Below, one piece after another: positions 7,582 through 16,838 of a stretch of DNA of 59,149 bases. Made by a program: the position numbers and the translations under genes. Source of the DNA: an uncultured Prevotella sp. (GTDB lineage: Bacteria > Bacteroidota > Bacteroidia > Bacteroidales > Bacteroidaceae). The stretch is taken from positions 1-59,149 of the forward strand of contig ONBG01000018.1 in assembly GCA_900316015.1 (NCBI GenBank), in the 5' to 3' direction. Below the pieces are notes generated by a model that saw only the letters and a program-made list of their open reading frames with translations, ran no database searches and was not told the origin of the DNA. Each line of letters begins with the position of its first letter. Within the stretch, counting starts at the first letter, position 1.

Positions 7582-8600
7582 ATGATGGAAAATAAAAGAT
7601 ACGTGTCCATGCGGGATATCGCCCGGAGACTGGACGTCTCTGTGGAACCGTGTCCCGCGCTTTGAAGAATAGCCGAGAGATTTCTGAGGAACTTTGCAAG
7701 AAAGTACAGAAGACAGCTCGCCAGATGGGATATCGTCCGAATCCCTTTGCGATCAGCTTGCGCTACAATGCTCCCCGTACCATCGGGGTCGTTGTCCCGG
7801 ATATCGTTACCTATTTCTATTCTGCTATTCTCAAGGGAATTGAGGACGCAGCCACGGAGAAAGGGTATTTCGTCATTATGACTTCTTCTGATGAAAATGC
7901 GGAAAAAGAGAAGTCCAATCTGAATAATCTTGCTGGAATGAGAGTGGAGGGCATCATTACCTGCTTGTCTCAGGAGACAACGGACTATTCACATTTCCTT
8001 TCCATGAAAGCGTTGAATATCCCTCTTGTCTTTTTCGACCGCACCTGTCTGACCCATGATTTCTCCTCGGTCATCTCAGACGGAGATGTATCTGCGGAGA
8101 AGGCTACGAATTACCTTCTCGACCATGGCTGTAAGCGTGTAGCCTTTATTGGAGGTGAGAACTATCTTGATATTGTCAAACGACGGAAACACGGGTACCT
8201 GGAAGCTCTGCGATCCCATCATATCCCCATTGACCGTTCCCTTGTCATTTGCCAGAAATTGGAGTTTGAGTCTGGCTGCCAGGCAACGGAACAGTTGCTG
8301 GCTTTAGACAATCCGCCCGATGGCATTCTCGCCATGAACGATACGCTTGCTTTCTCTGCCATGGAAGTGATCCGCCGCCATCAGTTGAGGATACCAGCGG
8401 ATATCTCCTTGATTGGATATACAGATGAACTCCATTCCAACTATGTCTTCCCCAAATTGACATCTGTTTGCCTGCAGCCACAGGAGATGGGGCGTGCTGC
8501 CTTTGAGTTGTTGTTGGAGAAGATCCAGGGCAAGCAGAAAGTACGTCAAGTGGTGGTACCTGCCTTGCTTCAAGTGAGAGACAGCACGAAGAAGGGTTAG
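7582..8600 (+). pseudogene. LacI-family transcriptional regulator, frameshifted in the helix-turn-helix
   Basis: Translation from ATG 7582 (or 7585) gives MENKRYVSMRDIARRLDVSV, the start of a LacI headpiece. It then runs out of frame at about 7644-7646 and stops at 7662. From 7650 the next frame continues with VSRALKNSREISEELCKKV and a full periplasmic-binding-protein-like effector domain (about 316 residues; TIGVVVPD, GILAMND). One missing G (GTGGAACC where GTGGGAACC is expected) restores the family sequence SVGTVSRALKNS. Without headpiece repair the protein cannot bind DNA normally. A sequencing error or a mixed population cannot be excluded. Divergent from the L-galactose operon. Confidence 0.88.
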
Positions 8601-8661
8601 GCGAAAGTTGTCAGTAAAGTTGAAAATGTTTTAAGAATTGATGCCAGATCGTCATCTTTCA

Positions 8662-8677
8662 CTGCCAGGTATGGCAG
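8662..8677. promoter_or_regulatory. Palindrome upstream of the sigma-54-like promoter
   Basis: CTGCCAGGTATGGCAG has perfect 6-bp arms and ends 11 bp before the -24/-12 promoter at 8689. It is a possible activator or repressor site, though closer than usual for enhancer-binding proteins. Confidence 0.35.
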
Positions 8678-8688
8678 GAATCTCCCCT

Positions 8689-8704
8689 TGGCATACTCCT
8701 TGCA
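8689..8704 (+). promoter_or_regulatory. Sigma-54 (-24/-12) promoter before hsp20
   Basis: TGGCATACTCCTTGCA has the -24 GG and -12 GC elements at exact spacing, with full TTGGCA and TTGCA blocks. The predicted start is near 8716, giving a leader of about 150 nt before the small heat-shock gene. The rest of 8601-8866 holds nothing else I can assign. Confidence 0.62.
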
Positions 8705-8866
8705 GAAGAGTCAGTGCAAGCCGTTGAAAACAAGGCTAAAGGGAAGCTCGAAAGAGCCTAACAGAAGTCGGTCGGAGGTAAGCATCCACGAGCATGTCGC
8801 TTGTGGATAATCGATTGAAAAATCTGATAAGATTTGGAGATCAAAAACAAATAAATGGAGGTTTTA

Positions 8867-9304
8867 ATGATGTTGTTAGCTCGTAGAAATAATGATAATT
8901 GGTTGAACAATTGGTTTGATGACAGTTTCTTTGATACGGATTTGATGCCTCGCATGAATGCCACAGCACCAGCCGTGAACGTAAAAGAGAACGAGAAAGC
9001 TTATATTATGGACATTGCAGCTCCTGGCTTGAAGAAGGATGAGGTTAAGATGAACATCGATAAGGATGGTTGCTTGAATGTCTCCTTCGAGCACAAGACA
9101 GACAAGAAGGATGAGAACAAGAAAGAGCATTATCTGCGTCGTGAGTTCTCTTACAGCAGCTTTGAGCAGAGCTATGAGCTCCCAGAGAATGTCGATAAGG
9201 ATAAGGTCGCAGCAAAGGTCAATGATGGCGTCTTGACAATTGAGATGCCGAAACTGTCAAAGGCTGAGGAAGATAAGAATGTGAAGAAGATCGAAGTCGC
9301 ATAA
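8867..9304 (+). CDS. Hsp20 / alpha-crystallin family small heat-shock protein
   Basis: A 145-residue holdase chaperone that should bind unfolding proteins in large oligomers in the cytoplasm. The alpha-crystallin domain spans about residues 30-145, with the conserved APGLKKDEV stretch and a GVLTIEMPK C-terminal block. A clear GGAGG lies 5 bases before ATG 8867, unusual here and decisive for the start (an in-frame ATG at 8855 overlaps this site). The gene stands alone between the LacI gene and a GH16 gene. A -24/-12-like promoter upstream suggests RpoN control, unusual for this family, and a possible link with the sigma-54 regulator at the left end. Confidence 0.93.
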   Translation: MMLLARRNNDNWLNNWFDDSFFDTDLMPRMNATAPAVNVKENEKAYIMDIAAPGLKKDEVKMNIDKDGCLNVSFEHKTDKKDENKKEHYLRREFSYSSFEQSYELPENVDKDKVAAKVNDGVLTIEMPKLSKAEEDKNVKKIEVA

Positions 9305-9322
9305 CGATTGCGGTCTATCAGA

Positions 9323-9355
9323 AAGGCGGAAGGCACAAACCTCCCGCCTTTTTTT
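9323..9355 (+). terminator. Rho-independent terminator of hsp20
   Basis: AGGCGGAAGG pairs with CCTCCCGCCT (one mismatch) around a short loop and is followed by seven T. Confidence 0.85.
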
Positions 9356-9393
9356 GTGCTTACTCATGCAATTTTTATGCTTGCCCATACAAA

Positions 9394-9460
9394 ATGATCA
9401 CTTTTTGATCATATTTATGTGCTGAAGTATTGCATGGAAGCAATAAATAATTTATATTTG
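9394..9460 (+). promoter_or_regulatory. Promoter of the GH16 gene with upstream palindrome
   Basis: TTG (9430-9432), 20-bp spacer, TATATTTG (9453-9460): a full Bacteroidota promoter 43 bp before ATG 9503. Upstream, ATGATCA and TGATCAT (9394-9400, 9406-9412) form a 7-bp-arm inverted repeat. Confidence 0.6.
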
Positions 9461-9502
9461 CGATCGAAAACTTTTATAACGAAACCAAATTGTATTATTA
9501 CC

Positions 9503-10582
9503 ATGATGATGAAAAGAATGATTTTTGCATGCGCTCTTGCTTTATGCCTATGCGCAACTGCCCGTGCAGCGGGTAATCCTCAGAGTTTAATGAAATCCTT
9601 TTTGTTGGAAGTGTGGGATGATGTGTCTCCAGCAGAACTCTCCTCCGATGGTCATACGGCTATCATTCGGCATATCGCTGATGGCAGCCTGGTCACGGGC
9701 GTGAACTATCAATTGGCTGATGGAGCTACGATTACGCCGGATCCGAAGACGCTGATTGGGAAGTGGCCAAAAGAAGTGACCTTCACGTTAAAGCAGAAGA
9801 AACGCACGGAACAGTACAAGGTCGTCCTCACCGACTTCGTTCCACGGGAAGAGCAGGTTGGTGGTAAATGGAAACTGGTCTGGAGTGATGAATTCAATGG
9901 AAACCATCCGGATTGGCGGGTGTGGTCGAAAGTGCCAAGAGACCGTGGCAACTGGTGCGATGACATGACCGATGATGACCGCCTCTTTGAGATGAAAGAC
10001 GGAGTGTTGTCACTGAAGGGAATGGCAAATACTATTCTTCCGAATGACACTTCCAAGTATCTGACGGGCGGTATCTGGGGAAAGGACAAACGCGCCTTCA
10101 TGTTGGGGAAAATCGAGGTACGTGCCCGCTTCTCTTGTGCCAAGGGCTTCTGGCCCGCGATCTGGCTGCTCCCACAGGAAGAATCCAACCGTTACAGTGA
10201 CCATGGGGAATTAGACATGATGGAACATCTCAACTTTGATAACTACGCTTACCAGACAGCACATACCGAGTACACCAATCTAGTCAACAAGACCAATCCC
10301 AAGAATCACTATATGCCACCCATTGACCGCGATGGATTCAATGTCTATAGCGTGGAAGTCTATCCTGACAGTGTCGTCTATTCCGTGAATGGAGGTGCAG
10401 CCTCCTATACATATCCGCGTATCAAGCCCGCCGTTGAAAAACAATTCCCATTCGACCATTATGACTATTATGTCATTCTCAGTGCACAGTTAGGTGGACA
10501 ATGGGTTGGTGAGGTGAGCCTCAAGCCGAAGGAAGTGGTGAAAATGGACATTGATTATGTGAGATATTACAGGGAGAAATAA
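9503..10582 (+). CDS. Secreted GH16-family endo-glycanase
   Basis: About 359 residues from ATG 9503, chosen because a signal peptide starts there (basic MMMKR, hydrophobic core, ATARA cleavage region). A small domain of about 100 residues follows, then the GH16 beta-jelly roll starting at WKLVWSDEFNG. The catalytic motif is HGELDMMEH (nucleophile and acid/base glutamates), with the upstream FWPAIWLLP of the cleft. The C-terminal LGGQWVGEV differs from the NxxVGGNWPG region of typical laminarinases, so the subfamily and substrate are open (beta-1,3-glucan, beta-galactan or O-glycan). It has its own promoter and precedes a LacI-type operator. Confidence 0.85.
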   Translation: MMMKRMIFACALALCLCATARAAGNPQSLMKSFLLEVWDDVSPAELSSDGHTAIIRHIADGSLVTGVNYQLADGATITPDPKTLIGKWPKEVTFTLKQKKRTEQYKVVLTDFVPREEQVGGKWKLVWSDEFNGNHPDWRVWSKVPRDRGNWCDDMTDDDRLFEMKDGVLSLKGMANTILPNDTSKYLTGGIWGKDKRAFMLGKIEVRARFSCAKGFWPAIWLLPQEESNRYSDHGELDMMEHLNFDNYAYQTAHTEYTNLVNKTNPKNHYMPPIDRDGFNVYSVEVYPDSVVYSVNGGAASYTYPRIKPAVEKQFPFDHYDYYVILSAQLGGQWVGEVSLKPKEVVKMDIDYVRYYREK

Positions 10583-10589
10583 TGAAGTT

Positions 10590-10605
10590 ACGTAACCGGT
10601 TACGT
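10590..10605. promoter_or_regulatory. LacI-type operator, site 2 (perfect palindrome)
   Basis: ACGTAACCGGTTACGT is a perfect 16-bp palindrome, 42 bp upstream of a TATTTTTG -7 box (10648-10655) and 73 bp before ATG 10678. It starts 8 bp after the GH16 stop. A C8 tract (10618-10625) lies between the operator and the -7 box. Confidence 0.75.
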
Positions 10606-10677
10606 GATTTTTTTACGCCCCCCCCAACAAGTCTTCCTTTATTTTCGTATTTTTGCCCCAGTGGTTAAAACATTATC

Positions 10678-13557
10678 ATGAGACACTTCAAACGAAATCT
10701 CGCCATTGGCATGTTGCTGCTGATGTCTATAGGGACAATGACAGCACAAGTGTAAGTGACAAAGAAGGTGTATCCTTATTACATGATTCCTAAGGAGAAC
10801 CCTGATTATTCTCGCCATTCCGTCAAGAGTCCAGACCTCTCTTTGTTTAACGGAATGATTGCGTTCACATCTTTAAGAAACCTGACCGAAAACTATCGGG
10901 CAGATATTCGGCAATATGTGGACAGAGACCGCTTAGGAAACGTGATCTGGCCGAATTATTCTTTTATGTTTGAAAAGAATGTCAGCGAGATCACGGATTA
11001 TCTCGCATCCCGCAACCTTTACCTTTTTGATCTCTGGGGATTTGTCCCTGGCTCAGGACCAGGTGGTCCGTGGAAGCAGTTCACGCCTCCACGCCAGGTA
11101 CTGGACATGTTCCAAGCAAAATTAGGGAACCGTTGGCTGGGAATGGACAATGGAGAGCAGGACGGACGATACATTGGCAGCTTTGCTTCCCGGCAGTATC
11201 CTGGTGGGATGGACAGGAAGCAACAATACCTGAAATTCCAGCACCATTTCCAAGGGATGTCGGATATCTTAGGCAATCATCTCTCGACTCTTGTCTCCCT
11301 CAACTATGGACATTATTATTTGAAAGAAGGCACTTATGCTTTGATTGGTGCAGAGACTGCCCAGGGACTCCCGAACACGCAGATCTATTATTCCTTCATC
11401 CGAGGGGCTGGCAAGCAATATGGTGTCAGCTGGTTTGGCAATGCATCCGTATGGAATCGTTGGGGCTATAAGGACTATGACCCCAAAACCATCAAAGATG
11501 ATGACAATGATTATAACGCAGGAAGTCCGTGGAAGGGTACCTCATTGAGCCTGCTCAAAAGGCTGATATACAATCATTTCTTCTATAACTGCATCATGGC
11601 TGGCTTCGAAGGATCACTGTATGCCAATGGGGATACGCTGAGCCCGATTGGCAGGATCCAGCAGAATGCAGTCAAGTGGATCCATCAGAATGGTCTTCCT
11701 GGTGTCATGCACACCCCCGTGGCATTACTGAATGACTTCTTTTCTGGATGGACATTCCCACGCCATCTATACTCAGGGAATGCCTATCGGGTATGGGGAA
11801 GTTTGCCGTATGAGCCATCTGACTATATGACAGACGGGATCTTAGATGTTCTCTATCCGGGTTATCAGGATGCTTCCTATTATCATGATGAACGGGGGTT
11901 CTTAGCTCCCACACCGTATGGCGATATCGCCGACTGCCTGTTGAGTGATGCCCCGCTCTGGCTCATGAAACGATACCCAGTCATCGTGGTGGCTGATGAG
12001 GTCAGGAATAGTCATGAACTGCACGATAAGCTGGAAGCTTATGTCCAGGCTGGTGGGCACCTCGTCATCACTTCTGGGTCCTTGCGTCATTTCGAGCACG
12101 GTCTGTGTGGATTACAGGTGGCAAGCCGTTCGCTGACTTGTCCGCCATCATCTGTCAACTACTTGCAAGGCAGCTATCAGGAAACAGACAGTTTCCGGGT
12201 TGATGCTTTGGTGGAAGGAAGTGACTGTACGGTCCTCGCCAACTGCCAAGGTCAACCTACGATCTTGGAAAAGGCTTCCGGACATGGGAAAGTAACGGTC
12301 ATCACCGTTCCCTTTGGAGTAGGACAGACTCCAAAGGTCAGCACGGTAAAAATCAAGGAGGATAGTCCCTTGCCCACTCCTTATCCCTTGCTGAAACATG
12401 TGAAGGCATACTTGGGACATCTTTTTGGCAGTCAGGCCCTGTTTAGCGCGAATCCCGAGCTGAGTATGGTGACCTGCGTGAAGGATCCTACCCATTACAC
12501 GGTCATCCTTACCAATAGTCAATGGAAGCAAGTCCCCATGAACTTGAAGTCGAATGTGGGAAAGATCCTATCCATCAAGGAGCTGCAGATCCCAGATGAG
12601 TCATCTCATGCTGCAGGATATGTCCCTAAGGTCATGCGAGGGACCCATTTAGGTGTCCATACTAAGACGGATATTGCAGGAGGAGGGGTCAGGGTATTCA
12701 GAATCCGCACGACTGGAAAGGACGTGAAGATACTGGGCCCATCGGTAGGTGAGCCTCTGACTCGTCATTGTGCATTGAGCCTCCGAGAGACAAGCGATCT
12801 GCAAAAAGAGATCCTGTTACGCCCTACTTTCTTCCAACATTACAACCGCGCGGTCATCGATTGGAAATATATCGATTGCAGGGATACCGAACGATTGAAG
12901 GAGGAAGGAGACTGGTTGAAACGTCAACAGGTGCGTATTTCCGTAGACTTGGCCTCAGGTATCAACCTGTTCCCCGACTTGCGTATCGTCAATAATGATC
13001 CTTCCATCTATGAAGCCAGTATCCAAAAGATCCGGTCTATCATAGCAAAGATGAAGCTCATCGGGGCTGATGAGTTGTTGCTATCTTCCATGCGACCGAT
13101 TGAGAATAATTTCACTTCAGAGAAATTCGATGCCTCCCTCATCGAAACCTACCGGAAATTGGCTGACTTTGCCAAGGAAGAAGGGATCACGGTTGTCTTC
13201 CGTCCCCTTTCAGGCACGGTACATAGTGACGTGGAGGGATCGTTGAAAGTAGTCAGGGATGTCAACAAGGACAACTTTGTCTATGCTGTGTCTCTGCCAA
13301 TGCTGGCAGCAGACCGTGAGCATTTGCAGCAGAATCTGTCCCTGCTCCAAGCTGCAGGAGTTGGACGGGTATTCGTGTCAGGGTATCAAAAAGATATCAA
13401 CGACAAGGTAGTCAACTATAACTATCCCTTGGCCAAGACTGCATCGAAGGCAGAACTGTTGCATATCCTCTCTTCTTTGCATGGATCCTCCTATTATTTG
13501 GATGGACTTTACCAGAATGAGAATGAGGAGTATGACGATGGAAAGATCATCCCTTGA
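10678..13557 (+). pseudogene. Large secreted putative glycosidase, split by a TAA after the signal peptide
   Basis: ATG 10678 encodes a good signal peptide (MRHFKRNLAIGMLLLMSIGT, then MTAQV). A TAA at 10753-10755 follows in the same frame, and the frame then stays open for 933 residues beginning VTKKVYPYYMIPKENPDYSR. Without the TAA the product would be about 959 residues. I cannot assign a CAZy family. The first half has an aromatic-rich barrel-like region and a glutamine-amidotransferase-like domain (YPVIVVADEV, LEAYVQAGGHLVITSG) as in GH42-type enzymes; the last 220 residues look like a xylose-isomerase-type TIM barrel. If the stop is real, no exported full product is expected. A single-base error is the other explanation. 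Confidence 0.75.
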
Positions 13558-13632
13558 TGAATGGGAAAAATAGAAAACTGGTCATTGCACCATGAATAAG
13601 TTCACATTTATTATTTAAACCATAAAAAACCT

Positions 13633-16600
13633 ATGATGAGTTATTTAAACAAACATGTCATTCTGGTGGCATCCCTTGGGCTGTGTATAGGATTCCCGTC
13701 TTATGCTTCCGCCGAAAATCATGCTGCCCGGCTATCCTCATCGATAGTCAAGTCAAACTACCCTGCGGCGAGTGCGTTCTCAAGCAATCCGCAAACTCCG
13801 CAGAATGGAAACTCAAAAGGAAAAGTAACAGTGACTGGTCGCGTTGTTGATAAGAACGGCGAGCCTGTCATTGGGGCTACAGTCATGCAGAAAGGTACAC
13901 AAAATGGGACGGTAACAGATGCCGATGGACGATACTCTTTGGTAGCTCCTGTAGGATGCGAGTTGGAGATCTCCTATATCGGTTTTGAGCCAAAGCAGAT
14001 TCAGGCAGGTACGAATAGCCAGATCGTTCTTTCCGATGATACCAAGTCGTTGGACGAAGTGGTCGTGGTGGGCTATGGTACCCAGAAGAAAGCCAACCTC
14101 ACCGGATCCGTAGCCGCTGTCTCGGGAGATGAGATCAGCAAGCGTCCAGTCTCCAACTCTGCCGTTTTATTGCAAGGGGTGATTCCCGGACTTCGTGTTA
14201 ACCAGAGCGTAGGACAGCCGGGTAATGAATCTGTATCCATGCGTATCCGTGGTCAGGGAACATTCTCTGGTGCTGGATCCGACCCATTGATCTTGATCAA
14301 CGGAGTACCAGGCTCCTTGTCAAACCTCGATCCGAGTGTCATCGAGAGCGTGTCTGTCCTGAAGGATGCAGCCTCTGCGGCTATCTATGGTGCCCGTGCT
14401 GCGAATGGTGTCATCCTCGTGACGACCAAAGAAGGATCAGGAGTGCCCGACAAAGTGGTCTTCTCATACAGCGGGAATGTTGGCTTCCATACGCCTACCC
14501 GGATGTATGACTTGGTAACCGACTCTCCTACTTATATGAAATTGTCGAACTTGGCTTGGGCAAATTCAGGTTCCGGTCTCGCTTATACACAGGATCAGAT
14601 CGATGCCTATACGAACAAGAGAGGCGTTGATTATCCCAGTTTTGATTGGCTTGACTACATGTTCAATACCGCTACAGTATGGACACATAACTTGTCTGTG
14701 GCTGGCTCTGGGCAGAAGACGAGCTATAATATCTCCCTGAATTATGTCGACCAGCCAGGAACCATGCGTGGGTTCAAGTATAAGAAATATAATGTAACGG
14801 CCAATTTGACGGCGAAGCTGAACGACTTCATCAAGGTAGGCTTCTATTCCGAAATGATGTATGGCGACCGGTTGGCTCCCCGACAGGGGCAGGCAGACGC
14901 CTTCTTGTCAACGATGTCACAGGCTCCCACCTATATGCCGTGGCTGCCAGATGATGGATCTGGGGTACGCCGTTATACATATACAGCCTATTCTTTTGAG
15001 AACAACAATAAGAATATGCCCGCAATCATTGGCAATGGGGTGAACAATAAGAACAAGAGCTTTGACCTCAACGCCAACCTTTGGGTCTCCATTCATCTGC
15101 TGAAGAACTTGGAATGGTACACCAAGGGTGCTGCCCGTCTGCAAGATTCTAAGGATAAGACATTTGTCAGTGGTACATTCCCGCTGTATAACTATCATAC
15201 GGGAGAGCAAGTCAAAACGCTTGATACGGGAACGATGGGATTGAATGTCAATGACGGGCGTCGTTTCTATAAGAACCTGTATTCTTATTTGAAATTCAAG
15301 CAGGCCTTCATGGATGGTGCCCATAACTTGGAACTGATGTTGGGTTACAACCGTGAGGACGAGAAATATGAGACCTTGGGTGCTTATAGAAAGGAATATG
15401 CTTTCCCCTTGCCTGTCATCAATGCGGGTTCAACCGCCAATTGGTCGAACAGTGGCGGTGAGGAAGATTGGGCCATACAGTCTTATTTCGGTCGGTTGAA
15501 CTATAATTATCGTGAGCGTTATTTGTTTGAGGCTAATGCCCGATATGATGGTACATCCCGTATTGCCAGTGATAACAGATGGGGTTTCTTCCCTTCATTC
15601 TCTGGGGCATGGCGAATCACACAGGAGCCGTTCTTCCAGAAATTGAATTGGAAATGGTTAGACGACTTCAAGTTGAGAGGCTCTTGGGGTGAATTAGGTA
15701 ACCAGAACATCGGCTTGTATCCCTATCAGGCTGTGATCGCAGGCGTCGCTGACTATCCTTTCTCAAAGACTTCTGACGGCACTGTGGTGGGATATGCACA
15801 GACTGCGTATGCGAATCGGAATATCAAATGGGAGACGACAGCCATTACGGACATCGGCTTCGACCTTGTCGCATTTGGTGGATTGAACGTGACTTTCGAT
15901 TGGTACAACAAATTGACCAGAGATATTCTTCGTAGTTCTCAGGTATCAGCCTTGTTGGGCTTGTCGGCCCCGACGGTCAACCAAGGTAAGGTACGCAATA
16001 AAGGATTCGAGCTTTCTGTCACTTACAACCACATGGTACACAGTGGTACCTTCAAGGGATTGACTTATAATATCGGTGGAAATCTTGTCCACAATACGAA
16101 TGAGCTGGTTAAGTTTGGTGCTGAAGAGATCAGTGGGTACCATCTTTATAAGGAAGGGATTCCTTATGGAACTTATTATATGTTAGATTGTATCGGAGTC
16201 TTTGCTGACCAGAATGAGATCGATCATTCCCCGAAACAGTTTAACGATAACACCTTGCCCGGTGACTTGAAGTACCGTGATGTGAATGGTGATGGGAAGA
16301 TTGACAATAACGACCGTGTCCAAATGAAGGGTCAGTTCCCCAGCGTGGAATATGCGTTTACAGGTGGTGCTACCTGGAAAGGATTTGACCTTTCGTTCAT
16401 TACCCAAGGCGTTGGCAACAAGAAATATTATACTTCAGGATGGGGCGTTCAGCCTTTCCTGCAGGGAAGTGCCCCCACCCAGGATTATGTGAAACACATG
16501 TGGACGGAGGAGAACCCAAATGGTGCGAAATACCCAAGGCTCTATTATAGCAACCTGGGTGGCGGCAAGAACACTCGTCCGAACGATTTCTTCCTGAAGG

Positions 16601-16824
16601 ACGCAAGCTTCTTCCGTGTCAAGAATATCACCTTTGGCTATACCTTGCCACGTGCTCTTACTCAAAAATTGAAATGTGACAAGATCCGCGTTTACTTCTC
16701 AGGTGACAACCTCTTCACGATCACTCCGTATAAGGGCTGCGACCCAGAGCGTGCTGGAGATGGTAACGATGCACAGTACCCACAGAATAAGGTCTATTCC
16801 TTCGGCGTTAACATTAATATTTAA
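13633..16824 (+). CDS. SusC-like TonB-dependent outer-membrane transporter (locus 1)
   Basis: A 1063-residue oligosaccharide importer. It has a signal peptide (residues 1-27), a carboxypeptidase-regulatory-like domain (VTGRVVDKNGEPVIGATV, about 66-140), a plug with the SusC signature LDEVVVVGYGTQKK, and a long beta-barrel ending in SFGVNINI. There is no STN domain, so signalling through a FecR/sigma pair is not expected. It lies 75 bp after the large secreted protein with no TAnnTTTG box between, so it is probably cotranscribed from the site-2 promoter. It is followed after 14 bp by its SusD partner. Confidence 0.95.
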   Translation: MMSYLNKHVILVASLGLCIGFPSYASAENHAARLSSSIVKSNYPAASAFSSNPQTPQNGNSKGKVTVTGRVVDKNGEPVIGATVMQKGTQNGTVTDADGRYSLVAPVGCELEISYIGFEPKQIQAGTNSQIVLSDDTKSLDEVVVVGYGTQKKANLTGSVAAVSGDEISKRPVSNSAVLLQGVIPGLRVNQSVGQPGNESVSMRIRGQGTFSGAGSDPLILINGVPGSLSNLDPSVIESVSVLKDAASAAIYGARAANGVILVTTKEGSGVPDKVVFSYSGNVGFHTPTRMYDLVTDSPTYMKLSNLAWANSGSGLAYTQDQIDAYTNKRGVDYPSFDWLDYMFNTATVWTHNLSVAGSGQKTSYNISLNYVDQPGTMRGFKYKKYNVTANLTAKLNDFIKVGFYSEMMYGDRLAPRQGQADAFLSTMSQAPTYMPWLPDDGSGVRRYTYTAYSFENNNKNMPAIIGNGVNNKNKSFDLNANLWVSIHLLKNLEWYTKGAARLQDSKDKTFVSGTFPLYNYHTGEQVKTLDTGTMGLNVNDGRRFYKNLYSYLKFKQAFMDGAHNLELMLGYNREDEKYETLGAYRKEYAFPLPVINAGSTANWSNSGGEEDWAIQSYFGRLNYNYRERYLFEANARYDGTSRIASDNRWGFFPSFSGAWRITQEPFFQKLNWKWLDDFKLRGSWGELGNQNIGLYPYQAVIAGVADYPFSKTSDGTVVGYAQTAYANRNIKWETTAITDIGFDLVAFGGLNVTFDWYNKLTRDILRSSQVSALLGLSAPTVNQGKVRNKGFELSVTYNHMVHSGTFKGLTYNIGGNLVHNTNELVKFGAEEISGYHLYKEGIPYGTYYMLDCIGVFADQNEIDHSPKQFNDNTLPGDLKYRDVNGDGKIDNNDRVQMKGQFPSVEYAFTGGATWKGFDLSFITQGVGNKKYYTSGWGVQPFLQGSAPTQDYVKHMWTEENPNGAKYPRLYYSNLGGGKNTRPNDFFLKDASFFRVKNITFGYTLPRALTQKLKCDKIRVYFSGDNLFTITPYKGCDPERAGDGNDAQYPQNKVYSFGVNINI

Positions 16825-16838
16825 ATGAAATGACAATT

